Source of the DNA: Agreia bicolorata
Lineage (GTDB): Bacteria; Actinomycetota; Actinomycetes; Actinomycetales; Microbacteriaceae
Assembly (NCBI RefSeq): GCF_000938265.1
Contig: NZ_JYFC01000003.1
Coordinates: 496,001-560,000 of the forward strand
Direction of reading: 5' to 3'
DNA length: 64,000 nt
The notes under the pieces were generated by a model. It saw nothing but the letters and a program-made list of their open reading frames with translations, was not told the origin of the DNA and did no database searches. This document shows, piece by piece, positions 17,779 to 25,546 of the stretch (positions are counted from its first letter, which is position 1; every line of letters begins with the position of its first letter). Made by a program: the position numbers and the translations under genes.

Positions 17779-17815
17779 CCTGCTCGGCCAGCGCAGTCAG
17801 CGCTGGTCGAGCAGG
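17779..17815. terminator. Hairpin terminator after GH43 genes
   Basis: CCTGCTCGGCCAGCGC (17779-17794) pairs with 17800-17815 over 16 bp with one G-T mismatch and a 5-nt loop. It is GC-rich without a T-run. It closes the furanose/GH43 transcription unit and abuts the REP motif. Confidence 0.65.
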
Positions 17816-17852
17816 CCGCTTGCGGCCGTATCGCGACCACTAAGGTGCAGAT

Positions 17853-18257
17853 ATGACGAATGAGCCAGCAGTGACGACGCACGCCGATCCGATGACCGGA
17901 CCGTCAGAAGAGGCGCTCGCCACGGGCCCTGTCGCGAAGCGAGACCCTCACTTCGTGCTCGGGGTCGTCGGTTTCGCGCTCTCGCTCATCGCCGTGCTGA
18001 ACATCGTCGGCCTGACGCTGAGCATCATCGCCTTCGTCAAGTCGAAGCGCGCGGGATTCACGAACGGGTTCGCTCTGGCGGGCATCATCATTGCGGGGCT
18101 CGGTGTGCTTTTCATCGTGATCATCGCCGCTGTGGCTGTTCCCGCGCTGATCGACGCCGCTCAGACGTGCGCGCGGCTCGGCAACGGTGTGCACGAGTTG
18201 AACGGGGCTACCTACACCTGCACGCCGTCGTCGTTCAATGTGCACCGCGGCTTCTAG
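17853..18257 (+). CDS. DUF4190-like small membrane protein
   Basis: A 134-residue protein with an acidic, non-helical N-terminus of about 35 residues, then two hydrophobic segments (about 36-60, VLGVVGFALSLIAVLNIVG, and about 72-98, GFALAGIIIAGLGVLFIVI) separated by a short basic loop AFVKSKRAGFTNG. The paired segments with a central glycine-rich turn match the DUF4190 family. A short extracellular tail with two cysteines follows (ARLGNGVHELNGATYTCT). Function unknown. It converges with arr, and the two are separated by a long hairpin. Confidence 0.7.
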   Translation: MTNEPAVTTHADPMTGPSEEALATGPVAKRDPHFVLGVVGFALSLIAVLNIVGLTLSIIAFVKSKRAGFTNGFALAGIIIAGLGVLFIVIIAAVAVPALIDAAQTCARLGNGVHELNGATYTCTPSSFNVHRGF

Positions 18258-18299
18258 GTTCCATCCATGGAGGACAGCGCGCCGCGCGTTGGCGTGACG

Positions 18300-18363
18300 C
18301 ACTGAGGTGCGGAAAATGGCCGCTTCGGAAGCTCCTGAGGCGGCCATTTCCCGTACTTCAGTG
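18300..18363. terminator. Bidirectional terminator hairpin
   Basis: Arms 18300-18323 and 18340-18363 pair over 24 bp with three mismatches that can all form G-U in one strand. The pattern AAATGGCCGC / GCGGCCATTT lies at the stem top. It sits between the convergent DUF4190 and arr genes. Confidence 0.8.
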
Positions 18364-18376
18364 TTGAACTCGCGGG

Positions 18377-18787
18377 TCAGTTGATGATCTCGCCGCGTTC
18401 GTCGGCGCGGAGGGCGGCCAGGCGGTCGTGCCAGTGCTGCAGAGCCTCGGGCGTCAGGCGCTCCCAATCGGTGACCTCGCCGACGATTTTGAGCGGTGCG
18501 GTGCTGCGATACGAGCGGGTGGGGTTGCCTGGAAACTTCTTGTCTGTGACGTTGGGGTCGTTCTCGAACTCGCCCGTTGGCTCGACTTCATAGACACGAG
18601 GAGCGCCGTCGCCCGCCGCCAGCTCGGCCGCGAGCCCCGCGCCGTTCTTCAGAGCCGTGAAGTAGATGTGGTTCATCACGATCTCGGGGCGATAGTTCGA
18701 GTTGAACCCCGCCGTGAGGAGGTCGCCGACGCGGAGGTCGGCCTTCGTGCCGTGAAAGAAGGGGCCGTTGTCGAATGCGTCGCTCAC
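18377..18787 (-). CDS. arr: Rifamycin ADP-ribosyltransferase
   Basis: A 136-residue cytoplasmic enzyme of the Arr family, which transfers ADP-ribose from NAD+ to the C23 hydroxyl of rifamycins and inactivates them. The whole chain matches the family length and its conserved blocks: FFHGTKADLRVGDLLTAGF at the N-terminus, NHIYFTALKNGAGLAAELA, VYEVEPTGEFENDPNVTDKK, then FPGNPTRSYRS and IVGEVTDWE. The start is a GTG at 18787 preceded by AGGATG. The gene lies 9 bp downstream of a TetR gene on the same strand and is probably cotranscribed with it. Chromosomal arr genes are common in environmental actinobacteria and need not imply recent transfer. Confidence 0.93.
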   Translation of the reverse strand: MSDAFDNGPFFHGTKADLRVGDLLTAGFNSNYRPEIVMNHIYFTALKNGAGLAAELAAGDGAPRVYEVEPTGEFENDPNVTDKKFPGNPTRSYRSTAPLKIVGEVTDWERLTPEALQHWHDRLAALRADERGEIIN

Positions 18788-18796
18788 GGCATCATC

Positions 18797-19444
18797 CTAA
18801 GCAGGCGCGAGCAGCACCCGGAGCACCTGCCGGAGGGGCTCGGTCAGTTCGTCGCCGCTCGCGGAGGCCACGGGCTGCACGGCGGCCGAGGTGCGCAGCA
18901 TCACGACGCCGAGCGAGGTCGCGATCGCGAGTTGAGCGCGCAGGAGGATCGCCTCGCTGTCGGGATCGTCGGGACTCCAGCCCGCTGCGGCAGCGAGTCG
19001 ACGGGTGAAGTGCTCGAGGGTTCTGCGGCGGATGAGGTCGGCGTTCTCGTCTCCCGAGGAGCGCAGAAGCAGAAGCAGTTGCAGGGGATCGTCGCGGTCG
19101 GGCGCGTTGACGATGTGTTCGATGAGGCGCTCGATGACCTCCTTGATGCTCTTCGACGGGGCCTGCGTCTCGAGCTCGTCGGACGTGCGTAGCATGCAGG
19201 CCTCGAACAGCCCCTCTTTCGAGACGAAGTAGCGGTTGATCAGGGCCACGTTCACGCCCACGTCGGAGGCGATCTGCCTCACGGTCGTCGCGCGGTAGCC
19301 GTCTGTCGCGAAGCGTCGTCGGGCCGCGCGCACCAGAGCTCGCCGCGTGGCCGTGGCATCGCGGCCGGAGCGGATCAACTCGTCGTCCGCACCTACTGCG
19401 GCCTCGCCGAGGCCTGCCGTCGACGTCTGTGTCTCGTTGCTCAT
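18797..19444 (-). CDS. TetR-family regulator of the adjacent exporter
   Basis: A 215-residue TetR/AcrR-type repressor. After a 27-residue acidic extension, the DNA-binding domain runs from about 31 to 80 (ATRRALVRAARRRFATDGYR, TTVRQIASDVGVNVALINRY), and the remainder is the variable helical ligand domain. The ATG at 19444 is preceded by AAGGAG. It is divergent from the drug exporter gene with a 118-bp control region containing a 9-bp inverted repeat flanking the exporter promoter. It likely represses the exporter and itself, together with arr behind it. The ligand is unknown. Confidence 0.9.
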   Translation of the reverse strand: MSNETQTSTAGLGEAAVGADDELIRSGRDATATRRALVRAARRRFATDGYRATTVRQIASDVGVNVALINRYFVSKEGLFEACMLRTSDELETQAPSKSIKEVIERLIEHIVNAPDRDDPLQLLLLLRSSGDENADLIRRRTLEHFTRRLAAAAGWSPDDPDSEAILLRAQLAIATSLGVVMLRTSAAVQPVASASGDELTEPLRQVLRVLLAPA

Positions 19445-19479
19445 GTATCAACTCCTTCATCCACTGTACCTGCGGTGGG

Positions 19480-19553
19480 CGATGTAAGTAAACGATTGTT
19501 GACAGATGTCATCCAGTGGTGAATACTCATCAAGTCAGCACGTGCTTACATCG
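19480..19553. promoter_or_regulatory. Promoter with flanking inverted repeat, TetR control region
   Basis: TTGACA (19499-19504), 17 bp, AATACT (19522-19527) make a good forward promoter. CGATGTAAG (19480-19488) and CTTACATCG (19545-19553) are perfect inverted repeats on either side of it. A further imperfect dyad, GTAAAC...GTTGAC, overlaps the -35. These are candidate TetR sites. Confidence 0.6.
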
Positions 19554-19562
19554 AGGAGAGTC

Positions 19563-21062
19563 ATGTCCGTCACCACCCAGGGCCCGTCGACCGGGTCCGT
19601 CCGCGCTCAGTCCGACGCGGTCGCTAAGACGCCCGGTTCCCGGTCCGTCGCGATCGTTCTCTTCCTCTCGCTGGGCGGACTGTCGTTCGCGACGCTGCAG
19701 TCGCTCGTCGCGCCGGCGCTCGGCACGATCGGCTCCGACCTCGGTGTGGCCACGACCGACGCGAGCTGGGTCCTCACCGCCTACCTGCTCTCAGCATCGG
19801 TGCTCACGCCCATCCTGGGCCGACTCGGCGACATGGTCGGCAAGCGCAAGGTGATCATCGTTGTGCTCGCGCTGCTGCTGGTCGGCACCGTGCTCGCCGC
19901 CCTGGCCCCGAACCTGGGTGTGCTGATCGTGGCCCGCGTGCTGCAGGGCGCGGCCGGCGCGGTGATGCCCCTCTCCATCGGCATCGTGCGCGACGAGCTG
20001 CCGAGGGAGCGGGTCAGCGTGACGATCGGTCTGCTCTCGGCCATCTTCGGCATCGGCGCGGGCGTCGGCATCGTCGCGGCCGGTCCGATCGTCGAGGCGC
20101 TCTCGTGGCACTGGCTGTTCTGGCTGCCGGCCATCCTCGTGGCGATCGCCCTTCTCGGTGCGATCTTCGGCATCCCGGAATCGACCCGGCGCACCCCGGG
20201 CCGTCTCGACCTGGTGGGCACCGGCATCCTGTCTGTGGGTCTCGTCTCCCTGCTGCTCGCCATCGGCGAGGGGCAGAAGTGGGGCTGGGGCGACGGCAAG
20301 ACCGTCGGCCTGCTGATTCTCGGCGCCGTCGCGCTCGTGGTCTTCGTGTTCGTCGAACTGCGCGTGAAGGAACCGCTGATCGACATGCGCCTGTTCAAGC
20401 ACCGCGGTGTGTGGACGGCCCACGTCGTGGCGCTCGCGTTCGGCTTCGCGATGTTCGGCACGTTCATCCTCATTCCGACCCTTCTGCAGCTGCCCAGTGC
20501 GCTCGGCTACGGCTTCGGAAAGTCGGTGAGCGAGTCGGGGCTCTACCTGCTGCCGACCGTCGTCGCGATGGTGCTGTCCGGCGTGGCCGCCGGCATCCTG
20601 ATTCGCAAGATCGGGCCGAAGATCCCCATGATCATCGGCGGCGTCGCCGTGGCGATCGCGTTCCTCATCCCCGCGCTCGGTCATGCCGAGGAGTGGCAGA
20701 TCCTGGTCTCGGGAATCCTCACCGGAATCGGAATCGGCATGGCGCTCGCGGCCCTCTCCAACGCGATCGTCGAGAGCGTTCCGGCGTCGCAGACCAGCGA
20801 GGCGATCAGCGCGAACACCGTGATCCGCACGATCGGCAGCAGCATCGGCACCGCGGTCATCGCGGCCCTGCTGTCGTCGAACGTCACGGCGCAAGGCGCG
20901 CCCACCGACGACGCATTCACCATCGGCTTCTGGGCGTCTGCCGGAGTCGGTGTGGTCGCAATCGTTGCTGCTCTCGCTGCCCCATCGCTGCGCGCTCGCC
21001 GTCGCGAGGCAGCGGATGCGGGAGTCGACGACTTCGACGAACTCGAGACGTCCGTGAAGTAG
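19563..21062 (+). CDS. MFS drug exporter, DHA2 (EmrB/QacA) family
   Basis: A 499-residue inner-membrane proton-coupled exporter with about 14 hydrophobic segments. Family motifs include DASWVLTAYLLSASVLTPIL in the second segment, LGRLGDMVGKRK (motif A) in the first loop, ARVLQGAAGAVMPLSIGIVRDE, and a conserved RxxIGSSIGTAV-like stretch (VIRTIGSSIGTAVIAALLSS) late in the protein. The ATG at 19563 was chosen over an upstream in-frame ATG because GAGGAGAG precedes it and the cytoplasmic N-terminus has a normal length. The divergent TetR gene should control it. Substrates cannot be read from the sequence; linkage to arr suggests a small resistance module. Confidence 0.9.
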   Translation: MSVTTQGPSTGSVRAQSDAVAKTPGSRSVAIVLFLSLGGLSFATLQSLVAPALGTIGSDLGVATTDASWVLTAYLLSASVLTPILGRLGDMVGKRKVIIVVLALLLVGTVLAALAPNLGVLIVARVLQGAAGAVMPLSIGIVRDELPRERVSVTIGLLSAIFGIGAGVGIVAAGPIVEALSWHWLFWLPAILVAIALLGAIFGIPESTRRTPGRLDLVGTGILSVGLVSLLLAIGEGQKWGWGDGKTVGLLILGAVALVVFVFVELRVKEPLIDMRLFKHRGVWTAHVVALAFGFAMFGTFILIPTLLQLPSALGYGFGKSVSESGLYLLPTVVAMVLSGVAAGILIRKIGPKIPMIIGGVAVAIAFLIPALGHAEEWQILVSGILTGIGIGMALAALSNAIVESVPASQTSEAISANTVIRTIGSSIGTAVIAALLSSNVTAQGAPTDDAFTIGFWASAGVGVVAIVAALAAPSLRARRREAADAGVDDFDELETSVK

Positions 21063-21102
21063 ACCGCCTTCGCGACTGAGGCTCGGTGCCGTGTGACGGT
21101 GA

Positions 21103-21810
21103 CTAGGACACCGACGCCACGCGGTTGTCGACCAGCGCCCCGTCGACCAGGCGCAGCACACCGTGCATGCGGGGAAGGTGCACGAGGTCGTGTGTGACGA
21201 GCAGGGTGCAGGTGTCGAGTTCGTCGGTGAGCCTCAGGATCAGCTCGATGATGCTCGCGCCCCGCTCTTGATCGAGCGCACTCGTCGGCTCGTCGACCAG
21301 CAGCGCGCTGGGCTCGTTCATCAGTGCGCGGGCGATGTTCACCCGCTGCCGCTGTCCGCCCGAGAGCTGGTGCGGCCGCTTGTGCCGCTGGTCGGCGAGG
21401 CCGACGGCGTCGAGAAGCATCGCTGCGCGATCGGATGCGACGGCGCGGCTCCGTCGCCCGGCTCGCGTGCCCCGCCCGCCCAGTTCGTTCATGACCATGA
21501 GCTGCTCTTGTGCGGTGAGCGACGGAATCAGGTTGGACTGCTGGAAGACGATGCCGATCTTCTCGCGGCGCAGCTCCGTCGCCTCGGCCGCACTCAGCCG
21601 GCCGGCGTCGACACCGTCGATGAGCACCTCGCCCGAGTCGGGCCGGATCAGCGTGGCGGACACGGCGAGCAGGCTCGACTTGCCCGAGCCGCTGGGCCCC
21701 GTGATGCCGGTCACGGTTCCCGGATGCGCCGTGAGCGACACGTGGTCGATGGCCGTGATGCGGGTATCGCCGTCGGCGAAGGTCAGAGTGATGTCGTTCA
21801 GGCGGATCAT
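21103..21810 (-). CDS. hrtA: ABC exporter ATPase, HrtA-like (haem efflux)
   Basis: A 235-residue ATPase of the MacB/LolD class. Walker A GPSGSGKSS lies near residue 40, the Q-loop at VFQQSNLIPSLTAQEQL, the signature LSGGQRQRVNIARAL near 145, Walker B ALLVDEPTSALD and the switch VTHD. It overlaps the permease gene upstream by 4 bp (ATGA), forming a two-gene exporter. The pair is divergent from a ChrSA/HrrSA-like two-component system, the same arrangement as hrtBA-chrSA in Corynebacterium glutamicum, where the exporter removes toxic haem. The haem assignment rests on this context and on the sensor system, so the gene symbol is tentative. Confidence 0.75.
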   Translation of the reverse strand: MIRLNDITLTFADGDTRITAIDHVSLTAHPGTVTGITGPSGSGKSSLLAVSATLIRPDSGEVLIDGVDAGRLSAAEATELRREKIGIVFQQSNLIPSLTAQEQLMVMNELGGRGTRAGRRSRAVASDRAAMLLDAVGLADQRHKRPHQLSGGQRQRVNIARALMNEPSALLVDEPTSALDQERGASIIELILRLTDELDTCTLLVTHDLVHLPRMHGVLRLVDGALVDNRVASVS

Positions 21811-22871
21811 CGGGTGCTCCCTAGGGCGGTGAGGGGGTCGGCAGAGGTGACGGAGCGCAGTGCGAACGCGGCTCCAGCGAGTCCGAGCGCGATCATGATC
21901 ACGCCGGGCAACACGGTGGTGACGGGGCTGAGCAAGAACGGGAGCGCGGACCCGGCGAGCAGCCCGAGCGCGGTCACGACCGCGAGGCCGACCCCGATGC
22001 CCGCGACCAGAACGACGAGCGCCTGGCCCAAGGCATCCTTTCGCAGAGACCGAGTGCTCGCGCCGAGGGCCTTGAGCAAGGCGATGTCGCCCTTGCGCTG
22101 CATCGTCCAGACCGTGAAGAACGCACCGATGACCAGGCCGGAGATGCCGAAGAGCATGGCCACCATCAGCAGCAGAGACCCGATCTCTGAGCGGAAGGCG
22201 CTGAGCGCGGTCAGTGACCCGAGAACGCTTGTCGAGACAGTCGCCGTGGCGGTGTCGGCCGCGTTCCAATCGGGGGTTCCGGATACGGCCAGCACGGTCG
22301 CGTAGCTGTCGGGGCTGCCGGTGGCCGCCGCGGAGGTCTGCCAGTCGCCGAGAGTCATCCAGACGACGGGAGTGTGGCTGTACCAGGCATCTCCACCGAC
22401 GCTGTCGACGACGTAGTCGGCGCCTCCGATCGTCACGGAGCCGCCTGCCTTCACCCCGAGGGCCTTCGCGGTCGGGGCGGCAAGGCTCACGTGGCCGCTC
22501 TCCGTGGGAGCGGTCGACGTGAAGCCCGGCTGCACGCCGAACACGGCGATCGCCGCTCGAGCGCCGCTCGCCTCTGCGCGGGTCTGGGTGATGCCGATCG
22601 GCTGGGCGGAGGTGACTCCGTCGGTCGCTGCCCAGGCCCCCGCCTGCTTCTCGGTCACGGTCGAGTCGGAGTAGCTCGCGGCCTCGCCGCCCGGGCTCGA
22701 GAAGACGATCCGGTCGCCCGGCAACTGCAGAACGGCCGAGATGTTCTGGGTGGCGAGACCGCCGGTCAGCCCGCTGAGAAAGCCGACGAGAATCGTGATG
22801 AGGGCGACCACGGAGCCGATCAGAACGAACCGGCCTCGGGCGAAGCGCAGGTCGCGGAGGGCGACGAACAT
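21807..22871 (-). CDS. hrtB: FtsX-type ABC exporter permease, HrtB-like
   Basis: A 354-residue permease. One membrane segment near the N-terminus (about 16-38) follows the motif FVALRDLRFARGRF, then an extracellular domain of about 180 residues, then three C-terminal segments (about 240-265, 283-310, 315-340) typical of the FtsX/MacB fold. The ATG at 22871 was chosen because it follows AAAGGA and because the longer frame upstream lacks family character. It pairs with the ATPase overlapping its 3' end. The N-terminal LREIRFARGRF-like motif is what I recall of HrtB proteins, which export haem. Other MacB-like substrates cannot be excluded. Confidence 0.75.
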   Translation of the reverse strand: MFVALRDLRFARGRFVLIGSVVALITILVGFLSGLTGGLATQNISAVLQLPGDRIVFSSPGGEAASYSDSTVTEKQAGAWAATDGVTSAQPIGITQTRAEASGARAAIAVFGVQPGFTSTAPTESGHVSLAAPTAKALGVKAGGSVTIGGADYVVDSVGGDAWYSHTPVVWMTLGDWQTSAAATGSPDSYATVLAVSGTPDWNAADTATATVSTSVLGSLTALSAFRSEIGSLLLMVAMLFGISGLVIGAFFTVWTMQRKGDIALLKALGASTRSLRKDALGQALVVLVAGIGVGLAVVTALGLLAGSALPFLLSPVTTVLPGVIMIALGLAGAAFALRSVTSADPLTALGSTR

Positions 22872-23034
22872 AAAGCATCCTTTCGTGACACCGGTGCGGT
22901 GACCTTCTTCACTTTTCCGCGGAACCCGGCCCGAGGCATCCGTCGCCGGCACGGCGCAGGGCGGCCGATCTATCGGCTGCACAGTCGTACTTTCGAACGA
23001 TGACGCGGGCAGGTCGGCGCGTAGAGTTCGATTT

Positions 23035-24225
23035 ATGGCTCACACCGCGCTCACCCCTGTCTTCGTGGGGTTGCGCACCGGGTTGCACGTTCTCTTCGCG
23101 GCGCTCGCGGTGTTGGTGATCGTTCGCGCCGTCGTCGCTCCGACCGATGTGAGCGGCGTCATCGTCGCCCTCGTTCTCGTGCTCCTCACCACCTATTCGC
23201 TCGGGGGAGTGGCCGCTCGGGCGGCTCGTGGTCATGGTCGTCGCCGCGTCGTCGGTTTGGCATGGCTGGCCGCGATCACCCTCGAGTGGATCGCCCTGCT
23301 GTGGCTCACACCCGAGGCCGCCTACCTCGTCTTTCCCCTGTTCTTTCTGTATCTGCATCTGCTTGGCCGATGGTGGGGGTCGGCGGCGATCGTGGTCGCG
23401 ACCGTCGTCGCGATCTGTGCCCTCGGCATCCATGGCGAGTGGACCCTCGGCGGCGTCGTGGGGCCGCTCGTGGGCGCCGGTGTCGCGCTCCTCATCGGTC
23501 TCGGCTATCAGGCGCTCGCCCGCGAGGCGCAGCAGCGCGAGGCTCTGATGCAGGAGCTGCTGGCGACGCAGGGCCAGCTCGCCGCGACGGAGCACGAGTC
23601 GGGAGTGCTGGCGGAGCGCGCCCGGCTGGCCCGCGAGATTCATGACACGCTCGCCCAGGGTTTGTCGAGCATCCAGATGCTCTTGCACGCGGCCGAGCGG
23701 GCAGACCCCGAGCGGCCGGGCGTGGAGCACATCCGACTCGCGCGCGAAACCGCGGCAGACAACCTGGCCGAGGCCAGGCGCTTCATTCGCGAACTCACTC
23801 CGCCCGACCTCGACGACAACGGACTCGGCGGTGCGCTTCGCCGGCTGGCCGCGGGGCAGTGGCAGGCACAGGGGTTGCGCGTCACGGTACGCGTCGCCGA
23901 CTCCGTCGAGCTGCCGATGCACCTGCAGACGGCGCTGCTGCGCATCGCCCAGGGCGCGGTGGCCAATGTCATCCAGCACGCCGAGGCCTCGGCCGCCGTG
24001 ATCTCCCTCGAGTCCGACGGTGCCGGCCTGCGCTTTACGATCGTCGACGACGGCGCGGGCTTCGATCCCGGTGCGGCGGATGCTCGCGGCGGCCGCTCGG
24101 ATTCGTTCGGCTTGAAGGCGGCCCGGGAGCGCGTCGACCAGCTCGGTGGCGTGCTGTCGGTGAAGTCCGAGCCAGGCCGCGGAACGACTCTCTGCGTCGA
24201 GCTCGCGCTCGAGAGCCTCGCATGA
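23035..24225 (+). CDS. NarL-type sensor histidine kinase, ChrS/HrrS-like
   Basis: A 396-residue membrane kinase. Six hydrophobic segments fill the first 165 residues with almost no extracellular loop, which suits sensing within the membrane. A short coiled linker rich in Gln/Glu follows. The HisKA_3 phosphoacceptor is at about 200 (LAREIHDTLAQGLSSIQMLL), and the HATPase domain has NVIQHAEASAA and DDGAGFDPGA. The C. glutamicum ChrS and HrrS kinases, which respond to haem, have this plan. The gene starts 8 bp after a TAGAGT hexamer (23022-23027), so the transcript may be nearly leaderless. It is divergent from the HrtBA-like exporter. Confidence 0.85.
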   Translation: MAHTALTPVFVGLRTGLHVLFAALAVLVIVRAVVAPTDVSGVIVALVLVLLTTYSLGGVAARAARGHGRRRVVGLAWLAAITLEWIALLWLTPEAAYLVFPLFFLYLHLLGRWWGSAAIVVATVVAICALGIHGEWTLGGVVGPLVGAGVALLIGLGYQALAREAQQREALMQELLATQGQLAATEHESGVLAERARLAREIHDTLAQGLSSIQMLLHAAERADPERPGVEHIRLARETAADNLAEARRFIRELTPPDLDDNGLGGALRRLAAGQWQAQGLRVTVRVADSVELPMHLQTALLRIAQGAVANVIQHAEASAAVISLESDGAGLRFTIVDDGAGFDPGAADARGGRSDSFGLKAARERVDQLGGVLSVKSEPGRGTTLCVELALESLA

Positions 24226-24848
24226 TCAGGCTCGTCGTCGCCGACGACCACCCCATCGTTCGCGCCGGGCTTGCCGCGCTGTTCGGCCTCGAAGAAGACA
24301 TCGAGGTCGTCGCCGAGGCGGCGTCGCCCGACGAGGCCGTCGCCGCGACGGTGCACGAGAATCCGGATGTCGTGCTTATGGATCTGCAGTTCGGCACCCG
24401 ATCGCAGACCACGGGCGCCGACGCGACCAGGCGCATCCGGGCTCTCGACGCGGCGCCCTACGTTCTGGTGCTCACGAACTACGACTCGGATGCCGACATC
24501 TTGGGCGCGGTCGAGGCCGGGGCGAGCGGGTATCTATTGAAAGACGCCCCGCCGCACGAGCTCATCGCGGCGGTGCGCGCGGCGGCGGCGGGCGAGAGCG
24601 CCCTCGCACCGGTGATCGCGTCGCGACTGTTGAGCCGCATGCGGGCGCCCCAGGCGAGTCTGAGCTCTCGGGAGATCGAGGTTCTCGAGCTCGTGGCGGC
24701 CGGCCGCTCCAACACGGAGGTGGCCGGCGATCTGTTCGTGAGCGAGACGACCGTGAAGTCGCATCTCGCGCACATCTTCACGAAGCTGGGCGTGAGCTCG
24801 CGCACCGCGGCCGTGTCTGCGGCCCGCACCCGCGGCATCCTGCGTTAG
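24222..24848 (+). CDS. NarL/LuxR-type response regulator, ChrA/HrrA-like
   Basis: A 208-residue regulator overlapping the kinase gene by ATGA. The receiver domain (1-120) carries the acidic pair DD at 8-9, the phosphoacceptor aspartate in VVLMDLQFG near 54, and LTNYDSDADILGAVEAGASG, a segment closely resembling the haem-responsive HrrA/ChrA regulators of corynebacteria. A LuxR-type helix-turn-helix fills 145-205 (LSSREIEVLELVAAGRSNTE, SETTVKSHLAHIFTKLGVSS). It should activate the divergent exporter when haem is present. That function is inferred from context and similarity as I remember it. Confidence 0.87.
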   Translation: MIRLVVADDHPIVRAGLAALFGLEEDIEVVAEAASPDEAVAATVHENPDVVLMDLQFGTRSQTTGADATRRIRALDAAPYVLVLTNYDSDADILGAVEAGASGYLLKDAPPHELIAAVRAAAAGESALAPVIASRLLSRMRAPQASLSSREIEVLELVAAGRSNTEVAGDLFVSETTVKSHLAHIFTKLGVSSRTAAVSAARTRGILR

Positions 24849-24975
24849 GCGCCGTCTGGGGCCGGCGTGCGGCCGAACGATCCGAACGGGCGGAGATTCG
24901 GCGATCCGACGCGCTATATGCGACGGATGCGCGATTCTCCGCCCGTTCTCGGTCAGCTCGGCGGCCCCCGTCCGT

Positions 24976-25036
24976 CGTTTGCCCCACGCGAGCAGCGTGG
25001 GACGGCGGGTCTCATCGACCGTTTGCCCCACGCGAG
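24976..25036. repeat. 17-bp direct repeat with a short hairpin
   Basis: CGTTTGCCCCACGCGAG occurs at 24976-24992 and again at 25020-25036. The first copy is followed by GCAGCGTGGG, so CCCACGC (24983-24989) and GCGTGGG (24995-25001) form a hairpin that could terminate the two-component transcript. The second copy lacks the second arm. Confidence 0.55.
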
Positions 25037-25079
25037 TAACCGGGCAGACTTGAGGCAGGCAACCCGAGGAGAGAACGCA

Positions 25080-25544
25080 ATGCGAGTCACGCGAATGTTG
25101 GTTGGCCTGTCGCTGCTGTGCTGTGCTGTGGCGCTGGCCGGGTGCGCGAGCGAGAATCGTGTTGCCGAGAACGAGCCCACCCCGACCGCGACCGCGTCTG
25201 CTGCCGACAGTCTGGGCCAGGCATGCGAGCTGGCTTCGGCGGTACTGAGTGATGCGAACAACGCCGACTCGGGATACCGACGCGGTGAGCTCGACGCCGC
25301 CGGCTGGGCTCAGCTCGTTGCCGATGCAAAGGCGAAGATGATCACTCTGGCGGCGGGAGCGAGCCCGGGCGCCGAAGCGCAGATCGCAGACTTGGCCAGT
25401 GACGTGGCCTCGATTCCGGATGCGGCGGGCGCGCCCGATGCGTATGTCGCCGTGGGGGCAACAGCAGATGCCGCCGCCGAGCTGAACAAGGTATGCGGCG
25501 CCAACGGAACCGAGATCGTGGTCAGCGCGAAGTACGGCGGCTGA
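25080..25544 (+). CDS. Small secreted lipoprotein of unknown function
   Basis: A 154-residue protein with a clear lipoprotein signal: MRVTRMLVGLSLLCCAVALAGC, so the mature protein begins at the lipobox cysteine near residue 22. The mature chain is alanine-rich, acidic and predicted mostly helical, beginning with a Thr/Pro/Ser linker (NEPTPTATASAAD) and containing two other cysteines (in QACELA and KVCGANG) that could pair. The ATG at 25080 has CGAGGAGAG upstream and is far better than the in-frame upstream starts. It lies 2 bp before the next gene, so the two form an operon. I do not recognise the family. Confidence 0.75.
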   Translation: MRVTRMLVGLSLLCCAVALAGCASENRVAENEPTPTATASAADSLGQACELASAVLSDANNADSGYRRGELDAAGWAQLVADAKAKMITLAAGASPGAEAQIADLASDVASIPDAAGAPDAYVAVGATADAAAELNKVCGANGTEIVVSAKYGG

Positions 25545-25546
25545 CG

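Noticed and set aside
15261-17882. An 873-codon reverse frame through the second GH43 gene
   Set aside because: Same reason: no recognisable domain, and the forward gene is unambiguous.
21811-22878. Long N-terminal extension of the HrtA-like ATPase
   Set aside because: The frame merely runs through the permease gene; the ATPase begins at 21810 with a 4-bp ATGA overlap.
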